Assembly: GCA_900765095.1 (NCBI GenBank)
Contig: CAAFRB010000078.1
Location: forward strand, 1-25,242
Direction: 5' to 3'
From: Clostridia bacterium
GTDB taxonomy: Bacteria; Bacillota; Clostridia; TANB77; UBA1234
Length of the DNA stretch: 25,242 bases
Every line of letters starts with the position of its first letter. The first letter of the stretch is position 1. Shown here one piece after another: positions 1 to 7,002 of the stretch. The position numbers and the translations under genes are program-made. The notes beneath the pieces were generated by a model that had not been told where the DNA came from, did no database searches, and worked only from the letters and a program-made list of their open reading frames with translations.

Positions 1-2
1 GG

Positions 3-347
3 AAGACAGACAGAGTGATCGAGTTGATTAAGCAGTTGCTCAATGACAAAAATCTCACTATCCAGAAGGTTTGTAGCGAAGGCTACATGAACTCCTGGAA
101 TAGAATGGCTTATGAAGCAAATTACCTGCTTCATAAGTTGAAGTATTTCTTCAACTATCCGAGAGTCTACTACAGATTCTTGAACAGCCTGCCTGAGCTT
201 TTTGAGCATTGCGAGCAGAGCATTTTGTATGCACTGCTGTTCAAACTCATCGGGGAGATTCCCGAACTCATCAAGTTCGAGCCAACAGAGTCTTCTCCGT
301 TGGAAATGAGCATGTTACCCGAAGCGTTTAGGGTGTTGGACTGTTAA
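3..347 (+). CDS. C-terminal part of an unknown protein, cut by the window edge
   Basis: An open frame runs from the first bases of the window to a TAA at 345-347. A GTG at 15 is available, but the frame stays open to its left and no ribosome binding site precedes it, so the gene probably begins outside the window. The visible residues are helical, rich in Leu, Phe and Tyr, with no membrane segment or motif I recognise. Base composition is clearly higher in GC (near half by eye in 181-240) than most neighbours, a trait shared with the genes at 2568-3632 and 19288-20331. A terminator follows about 50 bases later. Function unknown. Confidence 0.6.
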   Translation, partial: KTDRVIELIKQLLNDKNLTIQKVCSEGYMNSWNRMAYEANYLLHKLKYFFNYPRVYYRFLNSLPELFEHCEQSILYALLFKLIGEIPELIKFEPTESSPLEMSMLPEAFRVLDC

Positions 348-394
348 AAAAGTCAACGCCATGAAGAAAGGAGTCGCAAAATAATTCCATAAAG

Positions 395-436
395 AATAGG
401 ATTTGAATCAAATTGATGATTCAAATCCTATTTTTT
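395..436 (+). terminator. Intrinsic terminator after the first gene
   Basis: A perfect 16-bp stem (395-410 with 417-432), 6-base loop, followed by a run of T to 436. The stem begins AATAGGATT and closely resembles the terminator at 13554-13597. Confidence 0.85.
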
Positions 437-473
437 ATACAATAGGAAGGTAACAAATCTGTAACCTTTATAG
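431..473 (+). repeat. Dispersed repeat copy beginning at a terminator T-tract
   Basis: The first 18 bases (six T, then ATACAATAGGAA) are identical to 6869-6886 and, inverted, to a copy ending at 6942. The rest matches the inverted copy (minus strand, 6942 down to about 6900) with a few substitutions and indels. In both long copies the T-tract of an intrinsic terminator forms the start of the repeat. Confidence 0.55.
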
Positions 474-554
474 AAAAATAAAGACGGAAGATTTTAATCT
501 TTCTTGTAACACTTATTTTATATTTGAATAATATATAACATAAGCAACACGAAA

Positions 555-572
555 AAGAGTTGCACAACTCTT
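555..572. other. 18-bp palindrome upstream of the cysteine-rich genes
   Basis: Perfect inverted repeat with arms AAGAGTTG and CAACTCTT around CA, about 40 bases before the start codon at 613. It has no T-run, so it could be an operator or a leader hairpin for the small-protein genes. Role inferred only from position. Confidence 0.4.
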
Positions 573-612
573 AAAGCAAAATGTTTTCATATTTTAAAGG
601 AGGTTCTAACAG

Positions 613-789
613 ATGGGAAATTTATTTAGATGCTTTTGTAATAACGATGATGACATTCTATGGTTTCTAATCCTATTTCTACTCCTTTTCTGGAGCGGAT
701 GCGGATGTGGAAACAAAAACAGTGATACCCTTTCCTCAAACACCTGTGGATGCAACAACAATTTAAACTCAAACTGTGGCTGTAACTAG
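613..789 (+). CDS. Cysteine-rich 58-residue membrane micro-protein
   Basis: ATG at 613 follows an AAAGGAGG ribosome binding site. The product has two Cys near the N-terminus (RCFC), an acidic NNDDD patch, a hydrophobic segment of about 15 residues with two Trp (residues 15-29), then Gly-Cys repeats (GCGCG, CGCN, CGCN) in an Asn-rich tail. This layout, a hydrophobic segment followed by Cys/Gly/Asn repeats, is shared with the next gene and is familiar in small Clostridia proteins of unknown role. A place in the spore envelope or metal binding is possible but is only inference. The two genes lie 49 bases apart and are probably co-transcribed. It is shorter than the usual ORF cut-off and easily missed. 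Confidence 0.65.
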   Translation: MGNLFRCFCNNDDDILWFLILFLLLFWSGCGCGNKNSDTLSSNTCGCNNNLNSNCGCN

Positions 790-838
790 TTATATCAAAA
801 CATATTTTTAATTTCATTATCGAAAGGAGGGATATACA

Positions 839-958
839 ATGTCAGATAGAGGCTGTTTTGGCGGATGCGAAGACTTCATCTGGATAATTATTTTATTATT
901 CATAATTTGCAACTGCTGTGGTGGAAACGACCGCAAAGGTATTGGTCCTTGCTGCTAA
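839..958 (+). CDS. Cysteine-rich 39-residue membrane micro-protein
   Basis: ATG at 839 has a near-perfect AAAGGAGGG ribosome binding site seven bases upstream; the TAA is at 956-958. The product has GCFGGC near the N-terminus, an acidic ED pair, a single hydrophobic segment rich in Ile and Leu (residues 13-23), then CNCCGG and a terminal CC: seven Cys in 39 residues. It has the same architecture as the 613-789 product and probably arose by duplication. The strong ribosome binding site and coherent architecture make it a real gene despite its size. Biochemical role unknown. Confidence 0.65.
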   Translation: MSDRGCFGGCEDFIWIIILLFIICNCCGGNDRKGIGPCC

Positions 959-994
959 TTAATTCTTAATATTTTTTACAAAAAGTAGTATTAA

Positions 995-1075
995 AACCAC
1001 ATTATAAAATGAACTGCCATTCCAAACGTTAGCTTTTCAGCTAATACCCGAACGCAGTTCAAAATTAATGTGGTT
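995..1075 (-). terminator. Long imperfect hairpin overlapping the cdaA stop codon
   Basis: Outer arms 995-1004 and 1066-1075 pair perfectly, as do 1011-1017 with 1054-1060. The tip reads TTAGCT-GAAA-AGCTAA on the minus strand, a GNRA-type tetraloop. Between these, several G-U pairs form only in the minus-strand RNA, so the structure is probably the 3' end of the cdaA transcript. The T-tract after it is weak. It also lies downstream of the plus-strand gene ending at 958 and may block both transcripts. Confidence 0.55.
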
Positions 1076-1988
1076 ATTTATTATTTTTAATATTTTTAAT
1101 ACTTCTAATATTCCTAATGTCTTTAATAGTCTTTGTGCCTCCCAATATTTGTTTTAAATTTTTCTGAGTCTTTCTTTCAAGTCTTCTTATTAACTCGTTT
1201 TTTAGTATCTCTTCATTAAGTCCTCTTATTATTTTTCCATCAATCACTAACGAAACTTTTCCAGTTTCTTCTGAAACTACAACAACTATTGCATCCGTTT
1301 CCTCTGAAACTCCTAGAGCAGCACGATGCCTTGTGCCATATTCCCTATCAAGATCATCTCTTGCTGTCAAAGGTAATATAGTTGCAGCAGCAGCAATTCG
1401 ACCACCTTTTATTATCACAGCACCATCATGCAAAGGTGTATCTACAACAAAAATATTTTCCAAAAGTTCTTTTGAAACAGCCGAATCTAGTTTAACACCA
1501 GTAGCAATTATATCATTCAAACTCATTTCTCTTTCAAAAACAATCAAAGCACCCGTTCTGGTTTCAGACAACTTATAAACTGCTTGTACAACTGCATCAA
1601 TAGCAGATTCTTCTTGTTCATCAAAATCAAAAAGTTTCGTTATATCAGCAGTTCCAAACTGCTCCAAGGTCTTTCTTAATTCAGGCTGAAAAATAACTAT
1701 AACAAGTATTACACCGTAAGTGCTTATTGAGCTCAATATGTAATGCAAAATATTAAGAGAAAAGAAATCACTAGCAGCAGTAGCAACAATAAGAACAGCA
1801 ATACCTTTTATAAGAAGCATTGCCCTAGTCCCTTTAACCATTTTAATAAGTTTGGATAATAGCCACCCAACTAGCAATAAATCAACAATTAGTGCAACTA
1901 TCTTTATCGGATACTTCATCAGTAAATCAAAATAAGCTACAACATTCGTTTCAAAAAAAAGTTTAACTGATTCTACAATAGACTCCAT
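1074..1988 (-). CDS. cdaA: Membrane diadenylate cyclase CdaA (DacA/YbbP)
   Basis: Makes the second messenger c-di-AMP from two ATP at the membrane. Three hydrophobic segments (about residues 27-48, 54-73 and 80-100) lead into the DAC catalytic domain. Its two signature motifs are visible: DGA at 188-190 (within PLHDGAVI) and GTRHRAA at 218-224. The length of 304 residues is normal for the family. The C-terminal 20 residues are an IKN/IRN-like low-complexity tail. ATG at 1988 has only a weak ribosome binding site, so translation may be coupled to the 31-residue peptide encoded just upstream (2008-2103). In many Firmicutes cdaA is followed by its regulator cdaR and glmM. Here it is followed by a hairpin and oppositely oriented genes, so no adjacent cdaR is present. 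Confidence 0.95.
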   Translation of the reverse strand: MESIVESVKLFFETNVVAYFDLLMKYPIKIVALIVDLLLVGWLLSKLIKMVKGTRAMLLIKGIAVLIVATAASDFFSLNILHYILSSISTYGVILVIVIFQPELRKTLEQFGTADITKLFDFDEQEESAIDAVVQAVYKLSETRTGALIVFEREMSLNDIIATGVKLDSAVSKELLENIFVVDTPLHDGAVIIKGGRIAAAATILPLTARDDLDREYGTRHRAALGVSEETDAIVVVVSEETGKVSLVIDGKIIRGLNEEILKNELIRRLERKTQKNLKQILGGTKTIKDIRNIRSIKNIKNNK

Positions 1989-2007
1989 ATATTTTCACAT
2001 CCGAATT

Positions 2008-2103
2008 TTAATAATAGAATAATGATATTACAACAGGTACAACAAACAATAAAGCTAAAATCAAACATAACAATCTACATAAATTCTTTGTTCTTGGTTT
2101 CAT
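2008..2103 (-). CDS. 31-residue single-pass membrane peptide upstream of cdaA
   Basis: ATG at 2103 follows a strong GGAGGGTGA ribosome binding site; TAA at 2008-2010 lies 19 bases before the cdaA start. The peptide has a basic N-terminus (MKPRTKNLCR) followed by about 20 hydrophobic residues ending in FYY, a typical single transmembrane helix with the N-terminus inside. A good sigma-A promoter (2138-2166) lies just upstream, so this is the first gene of the cdaA transcript. I do not recognise a family. It could be a small membrane partner of CdaA or a translational leader for it; both are inferences from position. Confidence 0.6.
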   Translation of the reverse strand: MKPRTKNLCRLLCLILALLFVVPVVISLFYY

Positions 2104-2137
2104 TTTATCACCCTCCCACACAATACTTTTCACTTAT

Positions 2138-2166
2138 ATATTAAATAAAATAAACTCTAATGTCAA
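2138..2166 (-). promoter_or_regulatory. Sigma-A promoter for the small peptide and cdaA
   Basis: On the minus strand, TTGACA (2161-2166), 17-base spacer, TAATAT (2138-2143). The -35 is a perfect consensus match. Confidence 0.65.
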
Positions 2167-2182
2167 TGGAAAAAAATATGTA

Positions 2183-2224
2183 TAAAAAAGCACCACGACA
2201 ATGACTACCTCAAAGCCGTGGTAC
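2183..2224 (-). terminator. Terminator of the tRNA-Leu transcript
   Basis: On the minus strand an 8-bp stem (2217-2224 with 2190-2197, core ACCACG/CGTGGT), a 19-base loop, then a run of T. It starts four bases after the CCA end of the tRNA. Confidence 0.75.
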
Positions 2225-2227
2225 TAA

Positions 2228-2315
2228 TGGTGCACGAAACCGGAATCGAACCGGTACGCCCTCATCGGGCGCAGGATTTTAAGTCCTGTGCGTCTGCCTG
2301 TTCCGCCACTCGTGC
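2228..2315 (-). tRNA. tRNA-Leu (anticodon UAA)
   Basis: An 88-base class II tRNA. The 5' acceptor strand GCACGAG pairs with TTCGTGC before an A discriminator and an encoded CCA (2228-2230). The anticodon stem-loop reads GGACTTAAAATCC, giving UAA, which decodes UUA. The long variable arm (GCCC...GGGC) is typical for leucine. The T-arm GGTTCGATTCC is intact. It has its own promoter and terminator. Confidence 0.96.
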
Positions 2316-2363
2316 ATACACTTAACAAACTGTACAATCAACTTGTAGCAACTTGCAAAATCT

Positions 2364-2392
2364 ATATTAACATTGACTTAAAAATTTGTCAA
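2364..2392 (-). promoter_or_regulatory. Promoter of tRNA-Leu
   Basis: On the minus strand, TTGACA (2387-2392), 17-base spacer, TAATAT (2364-2369), about 50 bases upstream of the tRNA 5' end. Confidence 0.65.
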
Positions 2393-2413
2393 CATTTTTT
2401 TAAAAAAACGTAA

Positions 2414-2453
2414 TAAAAAAAGTGGACTGTCATATAACATGACCATCCACTTT
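2414..2453 (-). terminator. Terminator of the 2568-3632 gene
   Basis: On the minus strand, a stem of about 15 bp with one or two mismatches (2439-2453 with 2419-2433), a 5-base loop, then a T-rich tract at 2414-2421. It lies about 115 bases after the stop codon. Confidence 0.75.
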
Positions 2454-2567
2454 CTTTTGTTAGAATTTTTTCATCCCGACAAAAAACTTCAAGGATTTAA
2501 AAACCGAAAATTTAAGATTTACAACTTTCTTTCATTCAAGAACTGAAACATCGAAATTACTGCATTC

Positions 2568-3632
2568 TTACTGTCCTTCCTCAAGGTTAAGCAATTCGCA
2601 GAGTTTCTTCTGCGTTTTCACCACCTCAAAAAACACATCGTTCTTGATAAGTGACTTTAACTTTTCCAGTTCAAAATACGCAAAAATTGTAGGTGCAACC
2701 TTCAACGTTACTTCCTTAAGGTACACAGTTGCAGTTTCATCATCGCACCCAAAGCGATTAATCAGAATTTCCATAACCTTGTTAAGTTCATCGCCATCCC
2801 CCCTCATCACTGTATTAAAGATGATTTCAGGCACCTCCTCTCGAACATTAAACTTGATAGAATGTTCTTCTCCATAATCAGCCATTTCAGTCAGAATCTT
2901 GAGGATAGGATACCAAGACCCCTTACATGCTAGCGTCGTTTTTAGAATTCCTTCAAAAACATACTCGGCAAGCTCAGGGCAAGCGTCAATGACATTCTTC
3001 TCGAGAACATAGTAAGGATTGATAATATCAGAGAAATTTCCCTTCTTAACAAACGAAATAAGTTTGTCTTTCCAGAACTCCCTTCTTACACGTTCGCCAA
3101 GCGAATTAAGTAGAACTAACAAATCCTCCTCATGTGAGTTGTTTAAGAACTTGATAAAATTCTTATCAATCACACTATCAATCTGTCCATACTGAGCCTC
3201 AGAACCTTCAATCAGGTTGTGCATCTCAGTAATGCTGGCAAAAATCGCAAAAGACCATCTATAGACCCCCTGGGTCTTCTGAATGAACTGGTTAAAGATT
3301 CGTGTCAGGTTCACCTCTTTTTCAATTGTACAAACAAAAAACAAAAGATCGACGATTTCCTTAGTCTTCACGTAGTATACCTTGGGACTTGAATCAACAT
3401 TCTCGCTAACAACCTTCTTAAACAAAATCGCAACAAAAGACGCAATCATGGTTTCTTTGTATCGCTTAAGCTCCGAGGCAGTCTTGTTTTCTTTCGGACA
3501 TTCATCAAAAACCTCTTCCAATGCATCGGCAAAAATATTCGCTTTTTCTTTAAGCGTATACTTGTCAGAGTTCAGCTTCGAATCTACGCAAGTAGAAAAC
3601 AAAGTGATGGTCTTACGATTCCGTTCAGTCAT
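2568..3632 (-). CDS. Unknown 354-residue all-helical protein
   Basis: I recognise no family. The protein is soluble, rich in Glu, Lys, Leu and Phe, and predicted almost wholly helical, with hydrophobic stretches spaced like helical repeats (for example around residues 60-75, 90-110 and 165-180). ATG at 3632 follows AAAGGGGGAT, and a textbook sigma-A promoter lies at 3685-3713. It is single-gene, with its own terminator. GC content is about 40% by eye and codon use favours C and G at third positions, unlike cdaA or mutS2. It uses CGG at codon 4 (3621-3623), a codon almost absent from the AT-rich genes in this window. This suggests an acquired gene or one under different codon selection. Confidence 0.75.
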   Translation of the reverse strand: MTERNRKTITLFSTCVDSKLNSDKYTLKEKANIFADALEEVFDECPKENKTASELKRYKETMIASFVAILFKKVVSENVDSSPKVYYVKTKEIVDLLFFVCTIEKEVNLTRIFNQFIQKTQGVYRWSFAIFASITEMHNLIEGSEAQYGQIDSVIDKNFIKFLNNSHEEDLLVLLNSLGERVRREFWKDKLISFVKKGNFSDIINPYYVLEKNVIDACPELAEYVFEGILKTTLACKGSWYPILKILTEMADYGEEHSIKFNVREEVPEIIFNTVMRGDGDELNKVMEILINRFGCDDETATVYLKEVTLKVAPTIFAYFELEKLKSLIKNDVFFEVVKTQKKLCELLNLEEGQ

Positions 3633-3684
3633 TTTTTTATCCCCCTTTAATTATAGTTGGGTTCCAAGTGTTAAAACCATTTAA

Positions 3685-3713
3685 ATTATACAACAAATGT
3701 CGACATAAGTCAA
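3685..3713 (-). promoter_or_regulatory. Sigma-A promoter for the 2568-3632 gene
   Basis: On the minus strand, TTGACT (3708-3713), 17-base spacer, perfect TATAAT (3685-3690), about 50 bases from the start codon. Confidence 0.75.
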
Positions 3714-3885
3714 TTTTTATTGCAATCATTTTTTGTAAACCACCTCTAATTGCCATTCAATTTACAAATCCATAACAACATGCAATTCGCTCTCAATTTT
3801 GGTAATCATTAAATATTTGGGGATCCTACATAATTATATAAATTTGGGTTAATATACAATTAGAATCATTTAATTGGAGGTTTCA

Positions 3886-4251
3886 ATGGATATTTCAAAA
3901 TATGTTTGGTGTTTTGTAATTGGTGGTTTAATATGTGTCATTGGACAAATACTACTAGATAAAACGAAACTTACATCAGCAAGAATACTTGTATTATTTG
4001 TAGCTGCCGGCGCGATACTAACCGGATTAAATCTATATCAATACCTTGTTGACTTAGGAGGGGCTGGTGCAACAGTTCCACTTACAGGTTTTGGTTACGC
4101 TCTAGCTAAAGGAACAATCAAAGCAGTTGAAGAAAAAGGTGTTTTAGGCATTTTTACTGGTGGTATCACAGCAGCAGCAGGCGGAGTAGCAGCTGCTATA
4201 CTTTTCGGTTTCATCGCTGCTGTATTATCAAAGCCCAAAATTAAAACTTAA
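3886..4251 (+). CDS. spoVAE: Stage V sporulation protein AE (SpoVAE)
   Basis: Part of the SpoVA channel that moves dipicolinic acid and Ca2+ across the inner spore membrane. The 121 residues have several membrane helices (about 8-25, 34-52, 85-115) and the conserved GAGATVPLTGFGYALAKG segment near residues 58-75. A TTG at 3874 lies within the ribosome binding site, so ATG at 3886 (GGAGGT at 3877-3882) is the better start. The gene is alone: spoVAC and spoVAD lie 7.7 kb away, whereas in most spore formers the three are adjacent. A possible forespore promoter (TACATA at 3827-3832, AATATAC at 3851-3857) is only a weak match. Its GAG-TVPLTGF motif is shared with the SpoVAC product here (GAGSIVPITGF). 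Confidence 0.92.
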   Translation: MDISKYVWCFVIGGLICVIGQILLDKTKLTSARILVLFVAAGAILTGLNLYQYLVDLGGAGATVPLTGFGYALAKGTIKAVEEKGVLGIFTGGITAAAGGVAAAILFGFIAAVLSKPKIKT

Positions 4252-4308
4252 ATTCGACTACAAAAACAAGAAAGCTGAAAAACTTTGCTTTCATATAACT
4301 TCAAGTCA

Positions 4309-4342
4309 TAATGCGGTAGAAAATAATTTTTCCACCGCATTA
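4309..4342. terminator. Hairpin between convergent spoVAE and mutS2
   Basis: Arms 4309-4317 and 4334-4342 (TAATGCGGT/ACCGCATTA) pair perfectly; AGAAAA and TTTTTC continue the stem inward. It probably serves both converging transcripts, although neither side has a strong T-run. A smaller GAAAGC/GCTTTC hairpin lies at about 4270-4292. Confidence 0.6.
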
Positions 4343-4362
4343 TAGTCATGCAATTCTATATT

Positions 4363-6729
4363 TTATTTTATTTCAACTATAGTTACACCACTATCGCCCT
4401 CACCATACATTCCAAGCCTAAAAGAACCTACATGAGGATTTGTTCTCAAATAATCTTGTACCCCTCTTCTTAGAGCGCCACTTCCCTTTCCATGAACAAC
4501 TCTAACTTGCTTCAAACCAGATAAATAAGCATCATCAAGATATTTTTCAAGAGTATTTATAGCATCATCAACAGTCATACCAAGCAAATTAATTTCAGTA
4601 GTTATATCTCTTGCCTTGTTCTTTACAAGCATATTAATTTTAACTTCTGCCTTTTTTGTATCTTCCTTTGATTTCTCAAGCTGTGAAACAGATATGCTTA
4701 ACTTTATTATTCCAGACTGTATAATAACATTGCCTTTTTTGTCTGGTAAAGTCACAATACTTGCTTCCTGGTCAAGTGATGGAACAAACACCTTCATTCC
4801 AACAATAACCTCTTCCGGTTTCAAAGCATTTTTTACTACAACTTTCGAAGTATTCAAATCTTTCTGAATTTCAGAAATGCTTTTCTTAATTTTAACTCTA
4901 GCTTCTTGCGCAGATTGTCCAATATTCTTGTCCTTGCTCTTCTTTAGATTTGTTAATTCCTTTATAATTTCATTTGCTTCAGTTTCAGCATCTAATAGCA
5001 AATCCCTAGCTTCTCTTTTAGCCTTCTGCAGAATCTCGTTTTTCTTATCTTCTAATTTCTTTTTTTCTTGTTCAACTTTTTCTTTTTCTTCTTTTGCCGC
5101 AACAAGCAATTTATCAGCAACTTCCTTTTGTTCCTTTGCTTTTATTCTATCCAATTCCATTTTATTTAAAACATCTTCAAATCTAATAGTTTCTGCGCTC
5201 AAATATGAATTGGCTTTATCCAATATTTTTTCTGATAATCCCAATTTCTTTGAAATTGCAAATGCGTTACTTCTGCCTGGAACACCTATTAAAAGCTTGT
5301 ATGTAGGCTTTAAAGTTTCAACATTAAATTCACAAGAAGCATTCTCAACATTTTCTGTTTGCATAGCATAAGTTTTAAGCTCGCTATAATGAGTCGTTGC
5401 AATTGTAGTAATATTAGACTCTCGCAAGTACTCTAAAACAGACATTGCGATTGCAGCGCCCTCAACAGGATCCGTACCAGACCCAAGCTCATCAACTAAA
5501 ACTAAATCATTGCTTGTAGCTTCATTAGTTATTTTTATTATATTTTTAATATGCGACGAAAAAGTACTCAAAGATTGTTCTATACTTTGCTCATCACCGA
5601 TATCCGCATACACATTATCAAATACACAAATTTCAGATGATTCAGAAGCAGGTATGTGAAGACCACTCTGAGCCATAAGCGAAAGTAATCCAACCGTTTT
5701 TAACGTTACAGTCTTCCCACCCGTGTTTGGTCCAGTAATCACTAATATCTTATAATCCTTTCCGATCCATACATCAATAGGCACAACTTCATTATCTGAA
5801 ATTAGAGGATGTCTTGCACGCTTTAAATTAATATAATTGTTATCATTCAAAGTCGGCTCAAAAGCTCTCATATCAAGAGAAAGCTTAGCCTTTGCAAACG
5901 TAAAATCAATATATCCCATTGTATCGATAGAATTTTCTATATCCTCTAGTATTGGGTCTAACATCTGCGTCAATAACGCAAGTATTCTCTCAATCTCAAG
6001 TTGTTCCTTTATCTTCAACTCTTTAATCTCATTATTTATATTAAATACTGCCGTTGGTTCAATAAATATCGTACTTCCAGAAGCTGATGAATCATGTATA
6101 AAGCCCTTTATTTCATTTTTATACTCTTGTTTTACTGGAATGACGTACCTATCATTTCTAAAAGTAACCACCTGATCTTGAAGATATTTAGACAATTCTG
6201 ATGAATGTACAATGTCATTCAATTTATCTTTTATCTTTCCTTCAGCATCAGCAATACGCCTTCTTATATTATATAATTCTGAACTTGCTCTATCGTCCAA
6301 TTCTTCATCATTTTTGATACATCTAAAAATTTCTTTTTCGACATTCAAATTTGAATACAAACTCTCAAAATACTCATCAATCAGTACAGTAGCCTCTCCA
6401 GCATGTTCTTTACCATATTCTTTAACTTCTCTCATGCCCTTAAGAGTCGACGCAACCTCAAGTAAAGACTTAATGGACAAAACACCTCCAATTCTTACTT
6501 TATTCAAAATTTCTTTAAAATCAGCAACAGGAACAATAGGTGGCGTGCCAAATCTCAACATCGCAGAAACTGCTTCTGTGGTTTCCTGTTGCATCTTTTT
6601 CACTTTTTTCAAAGTAATGGATGGAGTAAGAGTTGATGCAAGCTCTTTGCCTTTATATGTTATTGCATTTCGAGTCAGTTTTTCAATTATTTTATTATAT
6701 TCCAACATTCTAAAAGTTTTTTCATTCAT
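4363..6729 (-). CDS. mutS2: MutS2 endonuclease / ribosome-rescue ATPase
   Basis: MutS2 family ATPase of 788 residues, normal length. Domains in order: MutS core and lever helices (to about 310), ABC-type ATPase with Walker A GPNTGGKT at 333-340, Walker B and signature region LVLVDELGSGTD at 409-420 and the THYSEL switch at 446-451, a long charged coiled coil (about 510-600), a KOW-like linker (about 635-680), and a C-terminal Smr nuclease domain from 713 with LLGMTVDDA and VHGKGSGALR. Family members suppress recombination and, in Bacillus, act on collided ribosomes. ATG at 6729 follows a GGGAGA ribosome binding site. The leader (6730-6990) is unusually structured, with several hairpins and competing repeats. 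None of its Arg codons is CGG. Confidence 0.96.
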   Translation of the reverse strand: MNEKTFRMLEYNKIIEKLTRNAITYKGKELASTLTPSITLKKVKKMQQETTEAVSAMLRFGTPPIVPVADFKEILNKVRIGGVLSIKSLLEVASTLKGMREVKEYGKEHAGEATVLIDEYFESLYSNLNVEKEIFRCIKNDEELDDRASSELYNIRRRIADAEGKIKDKLNDIVHSSELSKYLQDQVVTFRNDRYVIPVKQEYKNEIKGFIHDSSASGSTIFIEPTAVFNINNEIKELKIKEQLEIERILALLTQMLDPILEDIENSIDTMGYIDFTFAKAKLSLDMRAFEPTLNDNNYINLKRARHPLISDNEVVPIDVWIGKDYKILVITGPNTGGKTVTLKTVGLLSLMAQSGLHIPASESSEICVFDNVYADIGDEQSIEQSLSTFSSHIKNIIKITNEATSNDLVLVDELGSGTDPVEGAAIAMSVLEYLRESNITTIATTHYSELKTYAMQTENVENASCEFNVETLKPTYKLLIGVPGRSNAFAISKKLGLSEKILDKANSYLSAETIRFEDVLNKMELDRIKAKEQKEVADKLLVAAKEEKEKVEQEKKKLEDKKNEILQKAKREARDLLLDAETEANEIIKELTNLKKSKDKNIGQSAQEARVKIKKSISEIQKDLNTSKVVVKNALKPEEVIVGMKVFVPSLDQEASIVTLPDKKGNVIIQSGIIKLSISVSQLEKSKEDTKKAEVKINMLVKNKARDITTEINLLGMTVDDAINTLEKYLDDAYLSGLKQVRVVHGKGSGALRRGVQDYLRTNPHVGSFRLGMYGEGDSGVTIVEIK

Positions 6730-6783
6730 ATATATTCTCCCTTTTGTGTCACTTTTTATGTGTTAATTTCCTTTCCTATTCAA

Positions 6784-6815
6784 GAAAGATGAAAATCTTC
6801 GATTTTCATTCTTTC
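6784..6815. other. Strong hairpin upstream of mutS2
   Basis: Arms 6784-6797 and 6801-6815 pair over 14 bp with one bulge around TTC. Its core (GAAAATC-TTC-GATTTTC) is the exact reverse complement of the core of the terminator at 19243-19278. Confidence 0.6.
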
Positions 6816-6821
6816 GACCCT

Positions 6822-6856
6822 CGAGAGTTTTCGACTGAAAAGGAGAAAATCTCTCG
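6822..6856. other. Second hairpin upstream of mutS2
   Basis: CGAGAG (6822-6827) pairs with CTCTCG (6851-6856), and TTTTC with GAAAA continues inward after one unpaired base. Confidence 0.5.
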
Positions 6857-6867
6857 CATAAATTAAA

Positions 6868-6943
6868 GTTTTTTATACAATAGGAAAGATAATTAATACA
6901 TAAAAGGTTGTAAATTGGTTACTTTCCTATTGTATAAAAAAAC
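6868..6943. repeat. 76-bp inverted repeat (copy of the dispersed AATAGGAAAG element)
   Basis: About 20 bp at each end pair (6868-6888 with 6922-6943; core TATACAATAGGAAAG). The minus-strand reading of the right half matches the repeat copy at 431-473 over about 42 bases. Small size, palindromic ends and intergenic position fit a miniature repeat or a structured leader element. Confidence 0.6.
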
Positions 6944-6976
6944 TAGATACCATGCCTATTATAACACGGTATCCAG
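6936..6976 (-). terminator. Terminator of the 7003-7752 gene
   Basis: On the minus strand, 9-bp stem CTGGATACC/GGTATCTAG (6968-6976 with 6943-6951, one G-U), then seven T (6936-6942). Confidence 0.75.
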
Positions 6977-7002
6977 TCCTTTATCAATTGGCAAAGCCAT
7001 AT

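Larger units (their letters stand above)
6754..6905. repeat. 27-bp inverted repeat in the mutS2 upstream region
   Basis: The minus strand of 6754-6780 and the plus strand of 6879-6905 are the same 27-base sequence (AATAGGAAAG ... ACATAAAA) with three differences, so the two arms can pair as RNA with 25 of 27 positions matched, counting a G-U. The 6879-6905 arm overlaps the 5' arm of the hairpin at 6868-6943, making the two structures mutually exclusive. Confidence 0.6.

Noticed and set aside
626..817. 63-residue minus-strand frame opposite the first micro-protein
   Set aside because: It lacks a good ribosome binding site and is the complement of a Cys/Gly-rich gene with a strong site on the plus strand.
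3874..3885. Upstream TTG start for spoVAE
   Set aside because: The TTG lies inside the ribosome binding site; ATG at 3886 has normal spacing and family-like length.
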